This document shows, piece after piece, positions 37,179 through 48,869 of a stretch of DNA of 64,000 bases. The notes below the pieces were generated by a model that was given only the letters and a program-made list of their open reading frames with translations, did not search any database and was not told where the DNA came from. The stretch is from Bryum argenteum (lineage: Eukaryota > Streptophyta > Bryopsida > Bryales > Bryaceae), in contig CM073328.1 of NCBI GenBank assembly GCA_037043015.1, positions 5,815,409 to 5,879,408 of the forward strand. Reading direction: 5' to 3'. The position numbers and the translations under genes were made by a program. The stretch's first letter is position 1; each line of letters opens with the position of its first letter.

Positions 37179-38772
37179 ATGTTGGTCAACACCATAATTG
37201 GTTATCTTGCGACGATGCTTGGAGTAACAATGGAAAGTAGTGCCGATGAAATGGGAATCCTCGCGAACCCCATAGTTGCACGCCCTGCACACTCGGAAAA
37301 TTCCACAACTCTTACAATTGAGAATTGCAGGTACGTTACGTCGATGACAATTATTTTAAATTCATAGTATTTACTTTGTTAAGTACTAAAAGATGAAAAG
37401 TTGTGCAAGTTCCTTACCTCCTTGTTCCACCAAGGCTCTCATGGTGAGCAAACTTGTAGTAACTTAGTAATTCTTCTAGGTGTATATAGGGTACGATCTT
37501 GTACATATTTACTATTTCTTTTTCATGTGTTGAAAGTATGAATATTATTTTAAACAAGCTGTGAGTTGTCCTCCATGTATTCCACTTTGTAATGTACTAC
37601 ATTGAGGTTGTAGAATTTAAGGTGAAAGGCGGTACACAATAAATAATAAATTATAAGCTTTCTATGTACTATATTGACCTTAAATCATCTTCAAATACTC
37701 ACCCTCTAAGTGAGTCTAATCATAAACCCTTTTCTTATGACTTGCAATCGACTTGCAATCTTCTTTTTTACAGGATTTGCTATGGAGATGAGGATGCATC
37801 AGAAGCGAATCCTTTTATAGCAGTAGGTTGTCATTGCACGGGTGACCAGAGCTACGGGCACAAATCATGTTTGATACGGTGGTTTCGAATGAGGCTAGGG
37901 CGCTCACTTGAAAACACTTGCGAGGTGTGCAAGTAAGTTCTTCCATCCATTTCTCCATATGGAATTTTCAAATAAGCATGTAAGATAAGTTTTTGTTCTA
38001 AGTTGTTGATACCATAAACTTTTGTGTAAGCTTTTGCAGGGGGCTTCTTGGAAGGACTTTACAATCATTGCTTCTTGAGAAACATATTCAAGATTTGCCT
38101 CTAGGAAACAAGATGCCATCAGAGTTAATCCTCCTTGAAGTTCCAATTGAAGATCTTGATCGTCTCCAAGTTCCAGTTGACACTCCACCCTTCCCTTGAT
38201 GATGACACACAAGAGGCCATTGAAGAAATATTGGACTCGCAATACAAGAAACACAAAGCTCAAGTCAAAGCTCGTGGTGAAGCCGTTGTGGAGATGGTAA
38301 GTAGGGGTGATTATCATCTTCATGTTAGCCAAGTGCGACGTGCATGCGAGTTGTTGGAGGAGTATATTGAGATGGTGGTTGTTGAACAATCACATCCTCC
38401 TAACGAATATGCATTTTTTGCTCGCAATGGAGATCCTCCCAATATCAAGATAGTTGAGTATACCCAGAGTGAAGACGTCCTACGAGTTCCAGCAACATCA
38501 AGTGTAGAAGGTGCTGTCAATGCACTTTCTCAGGAGCTTGTTCTCAACGTTTTTTATGTTCTCTTTTACATGTTGGGGAGTGAACAACTTATACTCCTTC
38601 CGCGTTTGATGATTGTGGACGGTGCTTACACTGATGGGATTGGAGGATCCTCTTTACTAGCACCTTTGGATGGAGCTGAGGGTGGAAGTTCTAGGCGTCA
38701 GACTACCTATGGCATTTATCGAATGTTTCCTCTAGCATTGTGGCCTAGTGGTTGGAGGGGATCACGTGTTTA
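37179..38772 (+). pseudogene. RING-CH protein copy B, frameshifted; a 156-residue RING-CH product remains possible
   Basis: Exons 37179-37330, 37774-37932 and 38040 onward match copy A in position and phase. All eight RING-CH ligands are kept. In exon 3 a net loss of 5 nt relative to A (A: TTCGATACGCTTGATG; B: TTCCCTTGATG) puts a TGA at 38197-38199. The rest of the copy-A frame continues in another frame to a stop at 38771-38773. If translated, the product would be 156 residues with an intact RING-CH domain and no C-terminal region. It is either a recent pseudogene or a truncated, possibly interfering, E3-like protein. Confidence 0.82.
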
Positions 38773-39820
38773 GTCGTTACTATGGAGTATGCAAGAGGGC
38801 AAGATGCAACAACTTAGTTGTGCAATCTGAGTAGAATAAGGGTTGTTTCTTGAATAACAAGCCATGACTTTTGCAATAAATGAGGAACACCTCAACATCC
38901 ACATGATCTTCTTTTTGGAGTTATGAGATTTTGAGTTGTTGAAATCATCTCGTAAGTAGTGAAAGAGTTGTTTTTCATTGATTGTATTTTTCTCTTCTCA
39001 TTTTTGGATTTGAGTTTAAATGATGGATCATTGTTAAGTTATCTTTTTGTATACTTCTACGTATTTTTCCAGTTTTGGTATTCTTTGGAGGTTTATCCCT
39101 TCACAGATTTATCAATTTACATGATGATATTTGGTTTACTTTGACGATATGGCATCACGAAGCATAGAGTTTTGAAACATTGGAGGTTTAGGCAACAAAG
39201 AACCAATGTAGTATTCGTTGTTGTGGTTCATGAACAAAGTTCTCTTATTGCATTTTATGGATTGTGAACCACAATGTTGCAAAGATTTGTGGTGCATGAT
39301 GATGTTGATCAACTTTATGTGAATTCTTGCAATAAATTATTGTACTATCATTTGAAGTGCTTCATTTCCAATTGTTACAAATTTTCCATTATGCATTTTC
39401 CGTGGGATTGGTAGGGGAACCAAGATGAGGTTCTAATTGTTGCCTTGCTACAAGAGTTGCTTGTTATTTGTCAACTCCATATCCACGCTAATGCTCAGTG
39501 TTTGATATCCATTTGCAAGAGAGTTGGGACAAAAGTTCTATTGAGATAGCCTTCATTCATTTGAATAAGTTGGAGTGAATTTTAAGGTGCCATCATTGTT
39601 GTTACTACTTGCGTGTATCCTTTTCACGAGTTGCAAAGTGGTCCTAAATTGATTATGAAGGATTGTCTTTTTAGCAATATTCCAAGCAATGATACCATAC
39701 TGTTCAATATCTTAATTCAAACAATAACATATCCTTGAATACACAATATAATCTACATGAAGGTAAGAATGCATAAGTTTAATTTTGGCATATTATTCTA
39801 AATAGGGCGTAGAGCTCATA

Positions 39821-40261
39821 AGGTAGGAGTCGTGAAAACCGTCCAGCCCCAAAAACCGCACAGTAGGTTTATGGGTAGGGGCTCTAGAACCGTCCGTTCA
39901 TGGTAAACTGACAGGTTTTGGGAACCATCCACTGTTTTTAGCTCCCTCCTTGCATGCTGAACGGTTTTAGACAACTCCTATGTCAGTTCCTAAACCTATT
40001 TTAATTCATTTTGGGGCATTCAATCCACACTTTTCGGAATACAACCTTGCAAAAAAGTCAGCACTCTATGTTCGGGTAGTGGGACTCCTAAGACTCTAGA
40101 TTCAAAAATTCATAGGAAATTATAGGATTACTCAAAAAATGTTTTTTTTTTTGGGATGGATTTGCACTAGCTTTGCAGACCATCGAAAAATAATTAAAAT
40201 TTTACACCACTGTTCCAAGTATGCAAAGCTGAAATTCAGACGGTTTTCAGGACTCCTACCT
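39821..40261. mobile_element. TA-flanked MITE with an empty site in unit A
   Basis: Terminal inverted repeat AGGTAGGAGTC...GACTCCTACCT, flanked by TA at 39819-39820 and 40262-40263. Unit A reads GAGCTCATATGTGGTCCC (about 30848) where B has GAGCTCATA, element, TATGTGGTCCC. Length 441 bp, non-coding. TA duplication suggests a Tc1/mariner-type mobiliser, but the ends are not Stowaway ends. Confidence 0.9.
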
Positions 40262-41100
40262 TATGTGGTCCCAATTTTGAGGATTTGGAATTAAAGGAAT
40301 TAGAGTTTTTAATGTGTTCCTAGGATAATGGTTGTACTTACCTAAACAAAGTCTCAATCAATCAATAATGACTTGTTCATTGCAACCTATCTATTTTCCA
40401 CAACTTTTTGAAGTTAGAGAGCACATGCATTAGTATGCATGGTTAGTGACATGCTAAAATAATGTTGTTATAAAAGAAGCCACATTATTTTACACTATGT
40501 TTTAGCATTTGGATATACAAAATGCAATCCACTAATCAACCTAGAATGTATTAAAACACTTTAAATACTTTAGTTTTAAAATCTTAAAATGAGATTATTC
40601 GATAACAAATACTAGAATTTTAGTCAAATGTGGGTAATGGCCCTTGGTGAACAGTGTATAGGGACCATTAAATTTCCACAACTACAAGAATACATCACTA
40701 TGCACAAATGTGGGCATAGCTCATATCTTTGAGTATTCTAAAAACTATCAACCATATTAAGATCTGAAAGCTAATAAAGAACCATATCATATTGTATCCA
40801 TTAGATATGCATCATACACTTTCTAAAATTGATATACTATTGTTACTGACATGCTAAAAACCAAAGAAAACCCTAAGTATCCTCGAGTAATAAAATGTAA
40901 ATGGTAAGATGTAACATGATCAAAGAATTACTTCATACTCCGACATGATACGCAAAGTACCTCCATGCTCAGAAATACGAAGCCTGTGCAAGTCAAGGAT
41001 ACTAAAATCATCTAGGGTAAGTATCACCTTCACAGCAGGAAGTGTATCGGCTGATCGAGAAGTTGTGTGTTGAAGTTGTAGGAAGCACTGTCGAGTTTAA

Positions 41101-41466
41101 CCCTTAAACGCCCAAGCAAGCCCGAGGGGCTTGATTCCAACAAAATCTTCCCTGTAGCTCTCATTGTACTCAACTTTTCACTCATATTTTGATGTCAAAC
41201 TGGTCACCATCTTCTGATGCATTCAAAAAGTGAAATTTCACAATTCAAATTACAATTTGTATGAATGATTTTGTGGTTTGAAACTAAGGATTGTGGTAGG
41301 TAGGTTGAGGTTGTACATGACCTTGTAGGAGGTTGCAAGCTCATCATTGATTGGTCTATTCATGATGCCCAAGTTCGAAAAGTGCACTATTCATGATGCC
41401 CAAGTCTAGAAGATGTTGTGATCCAATTTTGGGCTGCCCGTTTGAGACCCCATGGGCGTTTAAGGG
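41101..41466. mobile_element. TTAA-flanked MITE with empty sites in units A and C
   Basis: TTAA at 41097-41100 and TCAA at 41467-41470. Ends CCCTTAAACGCCCA at both termini (read inward). Units A and C read GCGAGTATAAACTGAC (31676) and GCGAGTGTAAACTGAC (52600) without the insert; collapsing the 4-nt duplication in B gives the same spacing. It shares its ends with the 10627 element. Confidence 0.9.
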
Positions 41467-42928
41467 TCAAACTGACATCATTCTTAACAGAAGAAGAATC
41501 AGGTGAAAGGTCAATGGAATCACACTTACTACACTTCGTGTGCATCGCCGGCAAGGGAGCATGTGAAGATGGAGATCATACATTTGCTCAGGAGAATTTG
41601 TCACGCTTCTGGAGGTCCCAAGTAACCAACCTTCCTCGACTGCTCCAAATTTACCCAAACTGTCTTTCTCTTCCAGCACCTGTGTGCAATTCAAGCAACG
41701 GTGATACTGGACTCCCATCCTATAATTTCAGATGACGCGCTTTTTCACCATCATCCACCAAGGTGCACAAATGCGAAGCTGAAGGGCTTGAAGTCTTGAA
41801 AGATGGGCATTGTGGACATCATGATTGTGCTCGTGTCTGCTGTTCGGCAGGGACATTCCTTAGAATGTTACATATTGACTATCTCTCTAACATCCAAGTT
41901 CTTTGCAGAAAGAGTCATACTTTGAATGGCACTTCATATTTACTAGTGAAAGGCTCATTTACTTGGTCTTTGTGCGATTGGGGAGTAATGACATATGATA
42001 GTTATGACAAAGCTGTTGTACTATACATCGAGCAGTTTCAAATTGGTAAATATCTATCACTTCAAGCCTTGATCGCGCCTGAATGAAAATGAATTGCATG
42101 AATTGCGTGCGTGCATGCGTGCGTCCCGGATTCAAGAGTTGTGCGATTGTCAGCGCAAATGACTGCCATTTGGGGTGGCTAAAATTGCACCGCAGAATAA
42201 TTTATTCTTTTCTCTCTTGTTCCTTGAACTCAAAGTTGAAAGTATAAAATTCCATTTCTTAGGCTTTTTAATTTCTATGATTTCCTTTGGCTCGAAAGCA
42301 TTTTCTCTGTGCTTCGCGCTTCTAGTGTAAAGCGACCTTTCGGTAGAAATATCAAATTAAGCATAATTGTGTTGTTGTATTGTGTTCACTAGTATGATTA
42401 AAAAAAATTGCAAAATTTACTTGCCAAGTAGTAAGCTACTCTAGTTCATGATTGTATTTCTCTCAAATGATGGTTACATTAATTGGTTAAAATGAAAAAG
42501 AAAAAGAAAAAAAAAAGAGAAAAAACATAAAACATAAAACATAAGAATGTGCAAGCACGCAATGTGGAAGCTGTTTGGCAATGAATTGTCTACCTTTATA
42601 TTACATCCCACTTGATCCAAGGTCATTCAAACTTGAGCCCATTTGGAGTTGAAGTGGGCCTTGGATTAAACCTTAATTCACACAGTGGGTCGTGCAATAT
42701 AAATTTTTCTGAAGTTTTCTTAAGCTTCTTCCACTTTGCAATGTAATACATGCCATTGTAGAATTTAAGGTGAAAAGCGGTACAAAGGAAAGATTAAAAT
42801 ATAAGATTTCTATGTACTAGATTAACCTTAAATCATCTTTCAAGAGTCACCCTCTAAGTGAGTCTTGTCACTAACCCTTCTCTCATAACTTGCAATTGAC
42901 ACCATAATATTGGACTACTTTTGTACAG

Positions 42929-43873
42929 GATCTGCTACAGAGATGAGGATGCATCAGAAGCGGATCCTTTTATTGCAGTAGGTTGTCGTTGCATGGGTGA
43001 CATGAGCTACGGGCATAAATCATGTTTGCTACAGTGGTTTCAAATGAGACTCGTGGGCAAACTGGAAAATACTTGCGAGGTGTGCAAGTAAGTTCTCCCA
43101 TCCATATCTCCGAATAGAAGTTTCAAATAATCATATGACATATGTTTTTGCACTTTGTCGATACCATAAAATTTTGCGCATGATTTTGCAGGGGCTTCTT
43201 GGAGGAACTTTACAATCAACTCTTCTTGAGGGACACATTCAAGATTTGCGTGTGGAGGGCGAAATGCCATCGGAGTTAATCATGCTTCAAGTTCCAATTG
43301 AAGATCTTGATCGTCTCCAAGTTCCAATTGACACTCCACCCTTCAACACGCTTGATGATGACACACAAGAGGCCATTGAGGAAATATTGGACTTGCAATA
43401 CAAGAAACACAAAGCCCAAGTCCAAGCTCGTGGTGAAGCCCTTTAGAAATAGTAAACGAGGATGGAATTCGTCTTTATATTTCCCAAGTGCAACGCGGAT
43501 GCGAGTTGTTGGAGGAGTATATTGAGATGGTGATTGTTCAACAACCAAACCCTCCTAATGAATATGCACTCTTTCCTCGCAATGGTGATCCTCCCAATAT
43601 CAAAATAGTTGAGTATACCCAGAGTGAAGATGTTCTACGAGTTCCAACAACATCAAGTGTAGAAGGTGCCGTAAATGCACTTTCTCAAGAGCTTGCTCTC
43701 AGCCTTTTTTATGTGCTTGTTTACATATTGGGGAGCAAAATACTTATACTCCTACCTCGTTTGATGATTGTAGACGGTGTTAATACTGGCGGAGTAGGAG
43801 AATCCTCTTTTCTTGCACCTTTGGATGGAGTTGAGGGTGGGAGTTCGACGGGTCAGCTTACCTATGGCATTTA
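42929..43873 (+). pseudogene. RING-CH protein copy C, broken
   Basis: Exon 2 (42929-43087) still has the Cys and His ligands of the RING-CH domain other than those in the missing exon 1. One G is lost at the exon-3 acceptor (four Gs where A and B have five), which shifts the frame. In the ancestral frame there is also a TAG at 43444-43446 (GAAGCCCTTTAG). The 3' end is cut at 43873 by a MITE and the rest of the exon lies inverted beyond it. Four independent lesions make a functional product very unlikely. Confidence 0.88.
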
Positions 43874-44304
43874 AACCTCAATTCCGTTAAAATGCCGTTA
43901 TTCTGCTAAAATGGCGCTTTTGGGGGTGCTGAAAATGAAATAAATGATGCTGGTTTTTGTCGAGTTTTTGTCTAGTTTTGACATGATAGGGTAAATATTT
44001 CTGAACGGCCGATCAAGAACCGCAATGTTTTTGAACGGCCGTTCAGAAATATTGCCCTTTTACTGTGTCCAAAGGTCAAAACCATAAAAATGTGTGACAT
44101 TATGGAAATTTGGTGATATTACATAAATTTTGGTGATATTATGGAGTACATGTGAGATATTAATAAAATGCCATTTTGCAGGCATAAATACTTTTGAACT
44201 TCACTTCAAAAATATGCTTGTAAAATGGCACGTTTGCACAATATGGCACTTTAGCTCCGCTAAAATGGCACATGGAATAGTGCCATTTTAACGGAATTGA
44301 GGTT
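43874..44304. mobile_element. AACCTCAATTCCG-type MITE, left inversion junction
   Basis: Terminal inverted repeat AACCTCAATTCCGTTAAAA...TTAACGGAATTGAGGTT, 431 bp. The left flank is TTTA (43870-43873), matching the gene sequence in A and B. The right flank is AAAT, followed by 3'-flank sequence in reverse orientation. The two sides therefore come from two different insertion sites. It contains inverted GAACGGCCGTTC motifs near 44012-44048. Confidence 0.85.
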
Positions 44305-45172
44305 AAATGAAGCCCTTTAAACAATAGTACAATAATTTATTGCCAGAGTTTCAAATAAAGTTCATCCATACCATGTACCAAAAATGTGTTCAACATTGTC
44401 ATTCACAATATATAAAACGCAATAAGAGAACTTTGTTCATAAAAGACAACAAGGAATATTCCGTTGGTTCTTTACTGCCTAAACCTCTTGTCTTTTGAAC
44501 TCTATGCTTCGTGAGGGTATTCTCAAAATAAACCAAACATCAGCATGTGAATTCATAAACCAGTGAAGAAATAAACCTCCAAAAAATACCAAACTTGGAA
44601 AATTACATAGACGTATACAAAAACATAATATAGCCATGATCCATCATATAAAGTGAAATCCAAAAATGAGTAGAGAAATACACACTCAAAACCCCAATTC
44701 CGTTAAAATGGCACTATGCTCATATAAAATGGTATATTCTGTAATATCACAATTTTTTTTGTAATATCACTTCTTTACATACATTGTCACTCACTTTCCC
44801 TAATATCACTTTAAAATTCTGTTATATCACATGGTTTTTGAACTACAGTTCAGAAAGTTGAGGTGCACCATTTTACCGGAATAATGCCATTTTGACGGAA
44901 TTGGGGTTTCAATGAAAAATGACTCTATCACTCTTTACAAGATGATAATACACACTCCAAACTTGATAACTCCAAAAGCAAGATCATGTGGATGTTGACA
45001 TATTTCTCATGTATTGCAAAAGTCATGGCTTGTGATGCAAGAAACAACCTTTATTCTACTCTTCCACGCTTACAACGTTGCATATTGCTCTGTTGGATAC
45101 TCCATAGTAAGCACTACATAGGTGATCCTTTCCAACCTCTAAGTCACAATGCTAGAGGAAACATATTGTAAA
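44305..45172 (-). other. Inverted 0.87-kb segment of the RING-CH 3' region
   Basis: Read on the minus strand this matches copy A from about 29768 (end of the RING-CH exon) to 30418 without rearrangement. After removing the MITE at 44690-44908, its length (649) nearly equals the A segment (about 650). It is bounded on both sides by AACCTCAATTCCG-type MITEs in opposite orientation. Confidence 0.87.
44690..44908. mobile_element. AACCCCAATTCCG-type MITE, short form
   Basis: Inverted ends AACCCCAATTCCGTTAAAA...TTGACGGAATTGGGGTT, flanked by TCAA at 44686-44689 and 44909-44912. Units A and B have a single TCAA here (read on the other strand) and no insert. The interior is rich in 'gtaatatcac', also seen in the longer members. 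Confidence 0.85.
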
Positions 45173-45373
45173 AACCTCAATTCCGTTGAAATGGCATTAC
45201 AATGAGAAAAGGCTGTTGGGCGCTCAGGACTTCTTTGCGACTGTTAAACACGGGCTGGTTTCAAAATTTTAACATGGGTAGCAGTCAAAGTGTCAAGCTC
45301 CTGTCCTTTTCAGTGACTTTTCAACTTTCCCGCTTCGCGTCGGCTCCCACTACCTATTCAAATTAATGAAATT

Positions 45374-45691
45374 TTGTATCATGGAAAGCTAATTGCTGTA
45401 TCTGATTATCATGTATCTAGGAAGCTAACTAATGAGTGTAGAGATGGAAAACAACTTTTCTTCTGGTGTGAAGGTGCAAACCACATTGCACAGAAAATAT
45501 CAGTTTTGTATAGTGAGAGGTCGGCCAATTCATTTGCAACCACCAAAGTCTTCATTTCCTGATAGAAGAGCAGCTGGTGACACTAACTTGGACTTATGGC
45601 TTGATGGAACGATATATCCTGTGAATCCGTGTACTGGAAGGCGGCCAGATTTTTGTGATGTGAAAACTTTTTGGAGTTTGTAGGAGAAGGA
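45374..45691 (+). other. 5' part of the transposon, coding status unclear
   Basis: A frame from ATG 45432 ends at 45681 (DLWLDGTIYPVNPCTGRRPD near its end) and overlaps the start of the downstream open frame by a one-base shift at a T-run (ACTTTTTGG, about 45666). It may be the frameshifted N-terminus of the transposase-like protein. I recognise no domain. Confidence 0.35.
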
Positions 45692-48600
45692 ATGCAAGGA
45701 TTGCTAGGTTACATCTTAGCATTTATAAATCCGGAAACCACAAGAGAGAGCGTAGCATTTAATCAGTGCAGAAGCAATATTGAAATTCAATTGTTGAGAG
45801 ATCGTCTTTCTACTTGTGAGCATCGAGAGCAAGAGTTACAAAGTCAAAGATCTTCAGAGATCAGTGAATTACTAAAAAGCTTGCAATTGTTGCAAGTTGA
45901 AAATCTTGCCTTGACAAGTTCACTAAGTGCGACGAAAGCATCGTCTCAGATAGAATTACTTCAATTATCACGAGAATTGAATACGACTCTCCTTGAAAAG
46001 ACAAAGTTAGAATTTCATATTGAAGCAAGTGAGAAAAAACATGCTGATAGCCTACAGTTGTTGCTTGATAGTCACAAGTTAGAAATGGAGAAATTAAGAA
46101 CTGAAAGTGAAATTGTCTCACACTCGATGACATTACTCCAAAAAAAGATTGAGAGGATGAAATTAACACCATACGGTTACCGAAGTCAAATAAGAGCTAG
46201 GAAAGATTTGCATGCCTTATCGCAAACTGGAGGCCATGCAAAAGCTCAACGTAGATTAGTACGATGGATACTTGCTCCCGCTACAGTACGAGAAATTCAA
46301 AAATGTAATGCTGCAGATAAGAAGAAGCGGAGGCTTTGTGGCAACGAAGAATCTCAAAGTCAATCAGGATCGATGATAGGGAAGATCATTTCAAAGATTG
46401 AATTACGCAGTGCATTAAAGAATCGTGCTCTTGGATCAATTGTCATCGACAACGCAAACGAGTGCTTGGAGAAAATTGGATCGGAATGTGGAGCTCAAGA
46501 AATCCTTGCTACTTGCGACAGGAATGGGATTACACAACGTGGTTATAGTGCTCTATACCAGAGGTTCAAGAAAGGAGTGAGGGTAGCGGGACATGGATTA
46601 CGAGTGAGCTGCCTCCCAAAGCCCTTTCATATTTCCCTTCTCAGGCTAAGCATGAATGCAAAATTGAAGGAGTTTGTCGGAGATTACTATTCTATCAATA
46701 ACACTATGGAAACATTATCTGGACCAAAATCAAGGAAGAACGAACGTATTGAGCTCAACAATCACAACTCATTCTTTGTGGATATTGAGGCAGTCCAAAA
46801 GACTATGATACTTTTGTATAAGATTACTACATCAGGTATGTATTCATAATTTCATATATGTAATCCCATATCAATTTATTTTTTCAAGTGTCTTCAGTTG
46901 AGGATTGAGGTTGAGGGGTGTTTTTCTTGAACAAACACACCACTGCTGGCTTGTTTTAGAGATCAACGGGTCTTGAGTTTAATTCATTGACTGAATTTTT
47001 ATCAATCTTGGAATCTTTGCGTACACATCTAATATGCTTTGTTTCTCTTCTGCAGAACTTGCTGGAAAAGCATTAATATTTGTCCTAAAATTAGATGAGG
47101 CTGAGATTATACACTCACAAAAGTTTGAAAGAGTCAGTATAACCCTCATGAACCGAGCCCTTGATCCCAAGATGACTCCAACTCACCCAGAGTATTTTGC
47201 TGTGCAATCAGAACGTGAAATTTGGCCGGTAGGGTGTTTTCAAGTGCCAAAGGAAAGCCATGAAGTTCTCCAATGGGTTTTCAGCAAGACTAAAATTCCA
47301 GCATTGATCGAGGCACAGAATAGTGGGCAGACTTTGATTGTCCCTGGTGTTGGACAATTTAATGTGGAATGGCATTTGGCTGCAGACTTGAAGACGATCA
47401 AAGTAATGTATGGATTGGGTCAAGGTGCATGCTCCAAATATCCTTGCATTTATTGCAGTCAAGAACGGGTGAAGACACATGTGGTTACAATTGCTCAAGC
47501 CCAAGCAGCTTTGAACAGACGATCTTCTACATGGTCTGGAGGCCTCTTTTCCAAAAAAATAACTTCAGAGCCAATTTGCGGTGGTTTGGAGATGAATCGG
47601 TGGAAACCAATATTACCTATTCCATTGAATAGAGTGCACATATGCACACTTCACTGTTTTAACAGAATAGTCGAAAAGATTATTCACTTACACTTTCAAT
47701 TCATCTGGACGTTGCGTGAGAAAGATGAAAAAAAACAAGCAATTGACGAAATGCAAAAGGTCTTATCATCCACTGGGGCGCATGGTGGAAACGTCTTGAT
47801 TTTCAAGGACGATCGATTATCAGGAAAAATTCATAGCGTTCCTTGCAAACCTTCGTTTAATGGAGTTCATTCTCTTAAACTTTTCAAACCATCAACACTC
47901 GCAGGAGGATCTGAGAAATTGTATACAGATGTTGTGTGTGCGGAAAGGAATTTCATAAACTCAGGAGTTTCTAAGTTTACAAAATTGGCAGTTTGGCAAG
48001 GCTTAGAGAAACTACAACCATACTTCACCTCATTGACGTACTCGGAGGATATGAAACAAGCTTTCCGGAATGACGTGGAAGATTGGGGCGAAAGTATATT
48101 GTCGCCTTCGGTGAAAATCATGTGACACATTATATTGTAAGCTTCATCATAATCTTTTTTTGTTCCTTCATTGAAATGTACACCATAACCAAAATACAAA
48201 TGGTAGCAAACAGGCCTCTTGCTTTGATAGTTTGCCTACCAAGAAATTGATGAAATTATGCAAGGTCCCCAAAACTATAGATGGATAGATCAAGGATTTG
48301 TACTGACTAAGTTGGTTTTAACTGATGACAGCATATACTCGTTAGACACAGTCCATGGTTTGTTGCACAATATGGCAGTCTATCAGTGTGGTCCACTCAA
48401 GGAATGGAATATTCGCATTATGCTGCAAAAGCTGCTTATCAGCGTCACACACAACATGGAGGAGGGAAGTCTAAAAAATCGCCTTTGGAACAAACATACC
48501 AACATTGGTACCGTATCATTCAACACCGGTTTCAAGACATGGAGAAACTCACCAAAGAAAACTTGAGTCTCACTGAACATGATCCAACAACAATAACAAC

Positions 48601-48715
48601 TCAAATTGAAAGAAGACGAGAAGCATCTGCTTTATCAAGTGCTGCTACACACGCGGCGTTGTGGAGGCAAAAATGTGATCGCATTGCCAGCAAGTGGGTT
48701 CCTCGACCACCTTGA
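45692..48715 (+). pseudogene. Transposase-like gene, frameshifted (DDE-like, inferred)
   Basis: First segment from ATG 45692 to 46835: a Leu/Glu-rich coiled coil (about 25 to 150), then a basic region. It is spliced by a clear GT-AG intron (46836-47055, phase 1) to 47056-48125, which reads ELAGKALIFVLKLDEAEII. The second segment has WHLAADLKTIKVMYG followed by CIYC (a Cys-x2-Cys pair) and NRVHICTLH. An acidic residue before a CxxC knuckle is a layout seen in several DDE transposases. The likely true frame continues as YIVAFGENHVTHYI one base off at about 48090. It resumes near 48230 (FAYQEIDEIMQGPQNYRW) and, after another shift near 48385, as GMEYSHYAAKAAYQRHTQHGG to a stop at 48715. Two or three frameshifts mean this copy is probably dead. 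Assignment to a DDE fold is inference from motif layout. Confidence 0.55.
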
Positions 48716-48869
48716 TCTTGCTTAGGTAAGTGGAACAATCCGCAATTTTTTGGTGGCAAAAAATGTCCAGCTATAAGCTTTGATTCTCTCCTACAGTTTA
48801 TCTGCAATCATATAAATCAAAAATATCAATTGTCAATACTCGGAACTTAAAGAACTGGTTTGACTCCAA

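Larger units (their letters stand above)
32414..42205 (+). repeat. Repeat unit B of the near-tandem triplication
   Basis: Begins at the second AACGGAAGTGGAGAAGAAGC and is colinear with unit A to its end, where GCACCGCAGAATAA is followed directly by sequence matching the middle of the unit. It carries RING-CH copy B and three insertions absent from A: 34253-34513, 39821-40261 and 41101-41466. Confidence 0.85.

Noticed and set aside
38135..38773. Independent 212-codon gene
   Set aside because: It is the frame-shifted remainder of RING-CH exon 3 of copy B and has no start context of its own.
45692..46835. Coiled-coil frame as a host kinesin- or myosin-like gene
   Set aside because: It splices in phase into a CxxC-bearing transposase-like segment and lies inside an insertion that splits a MITE.
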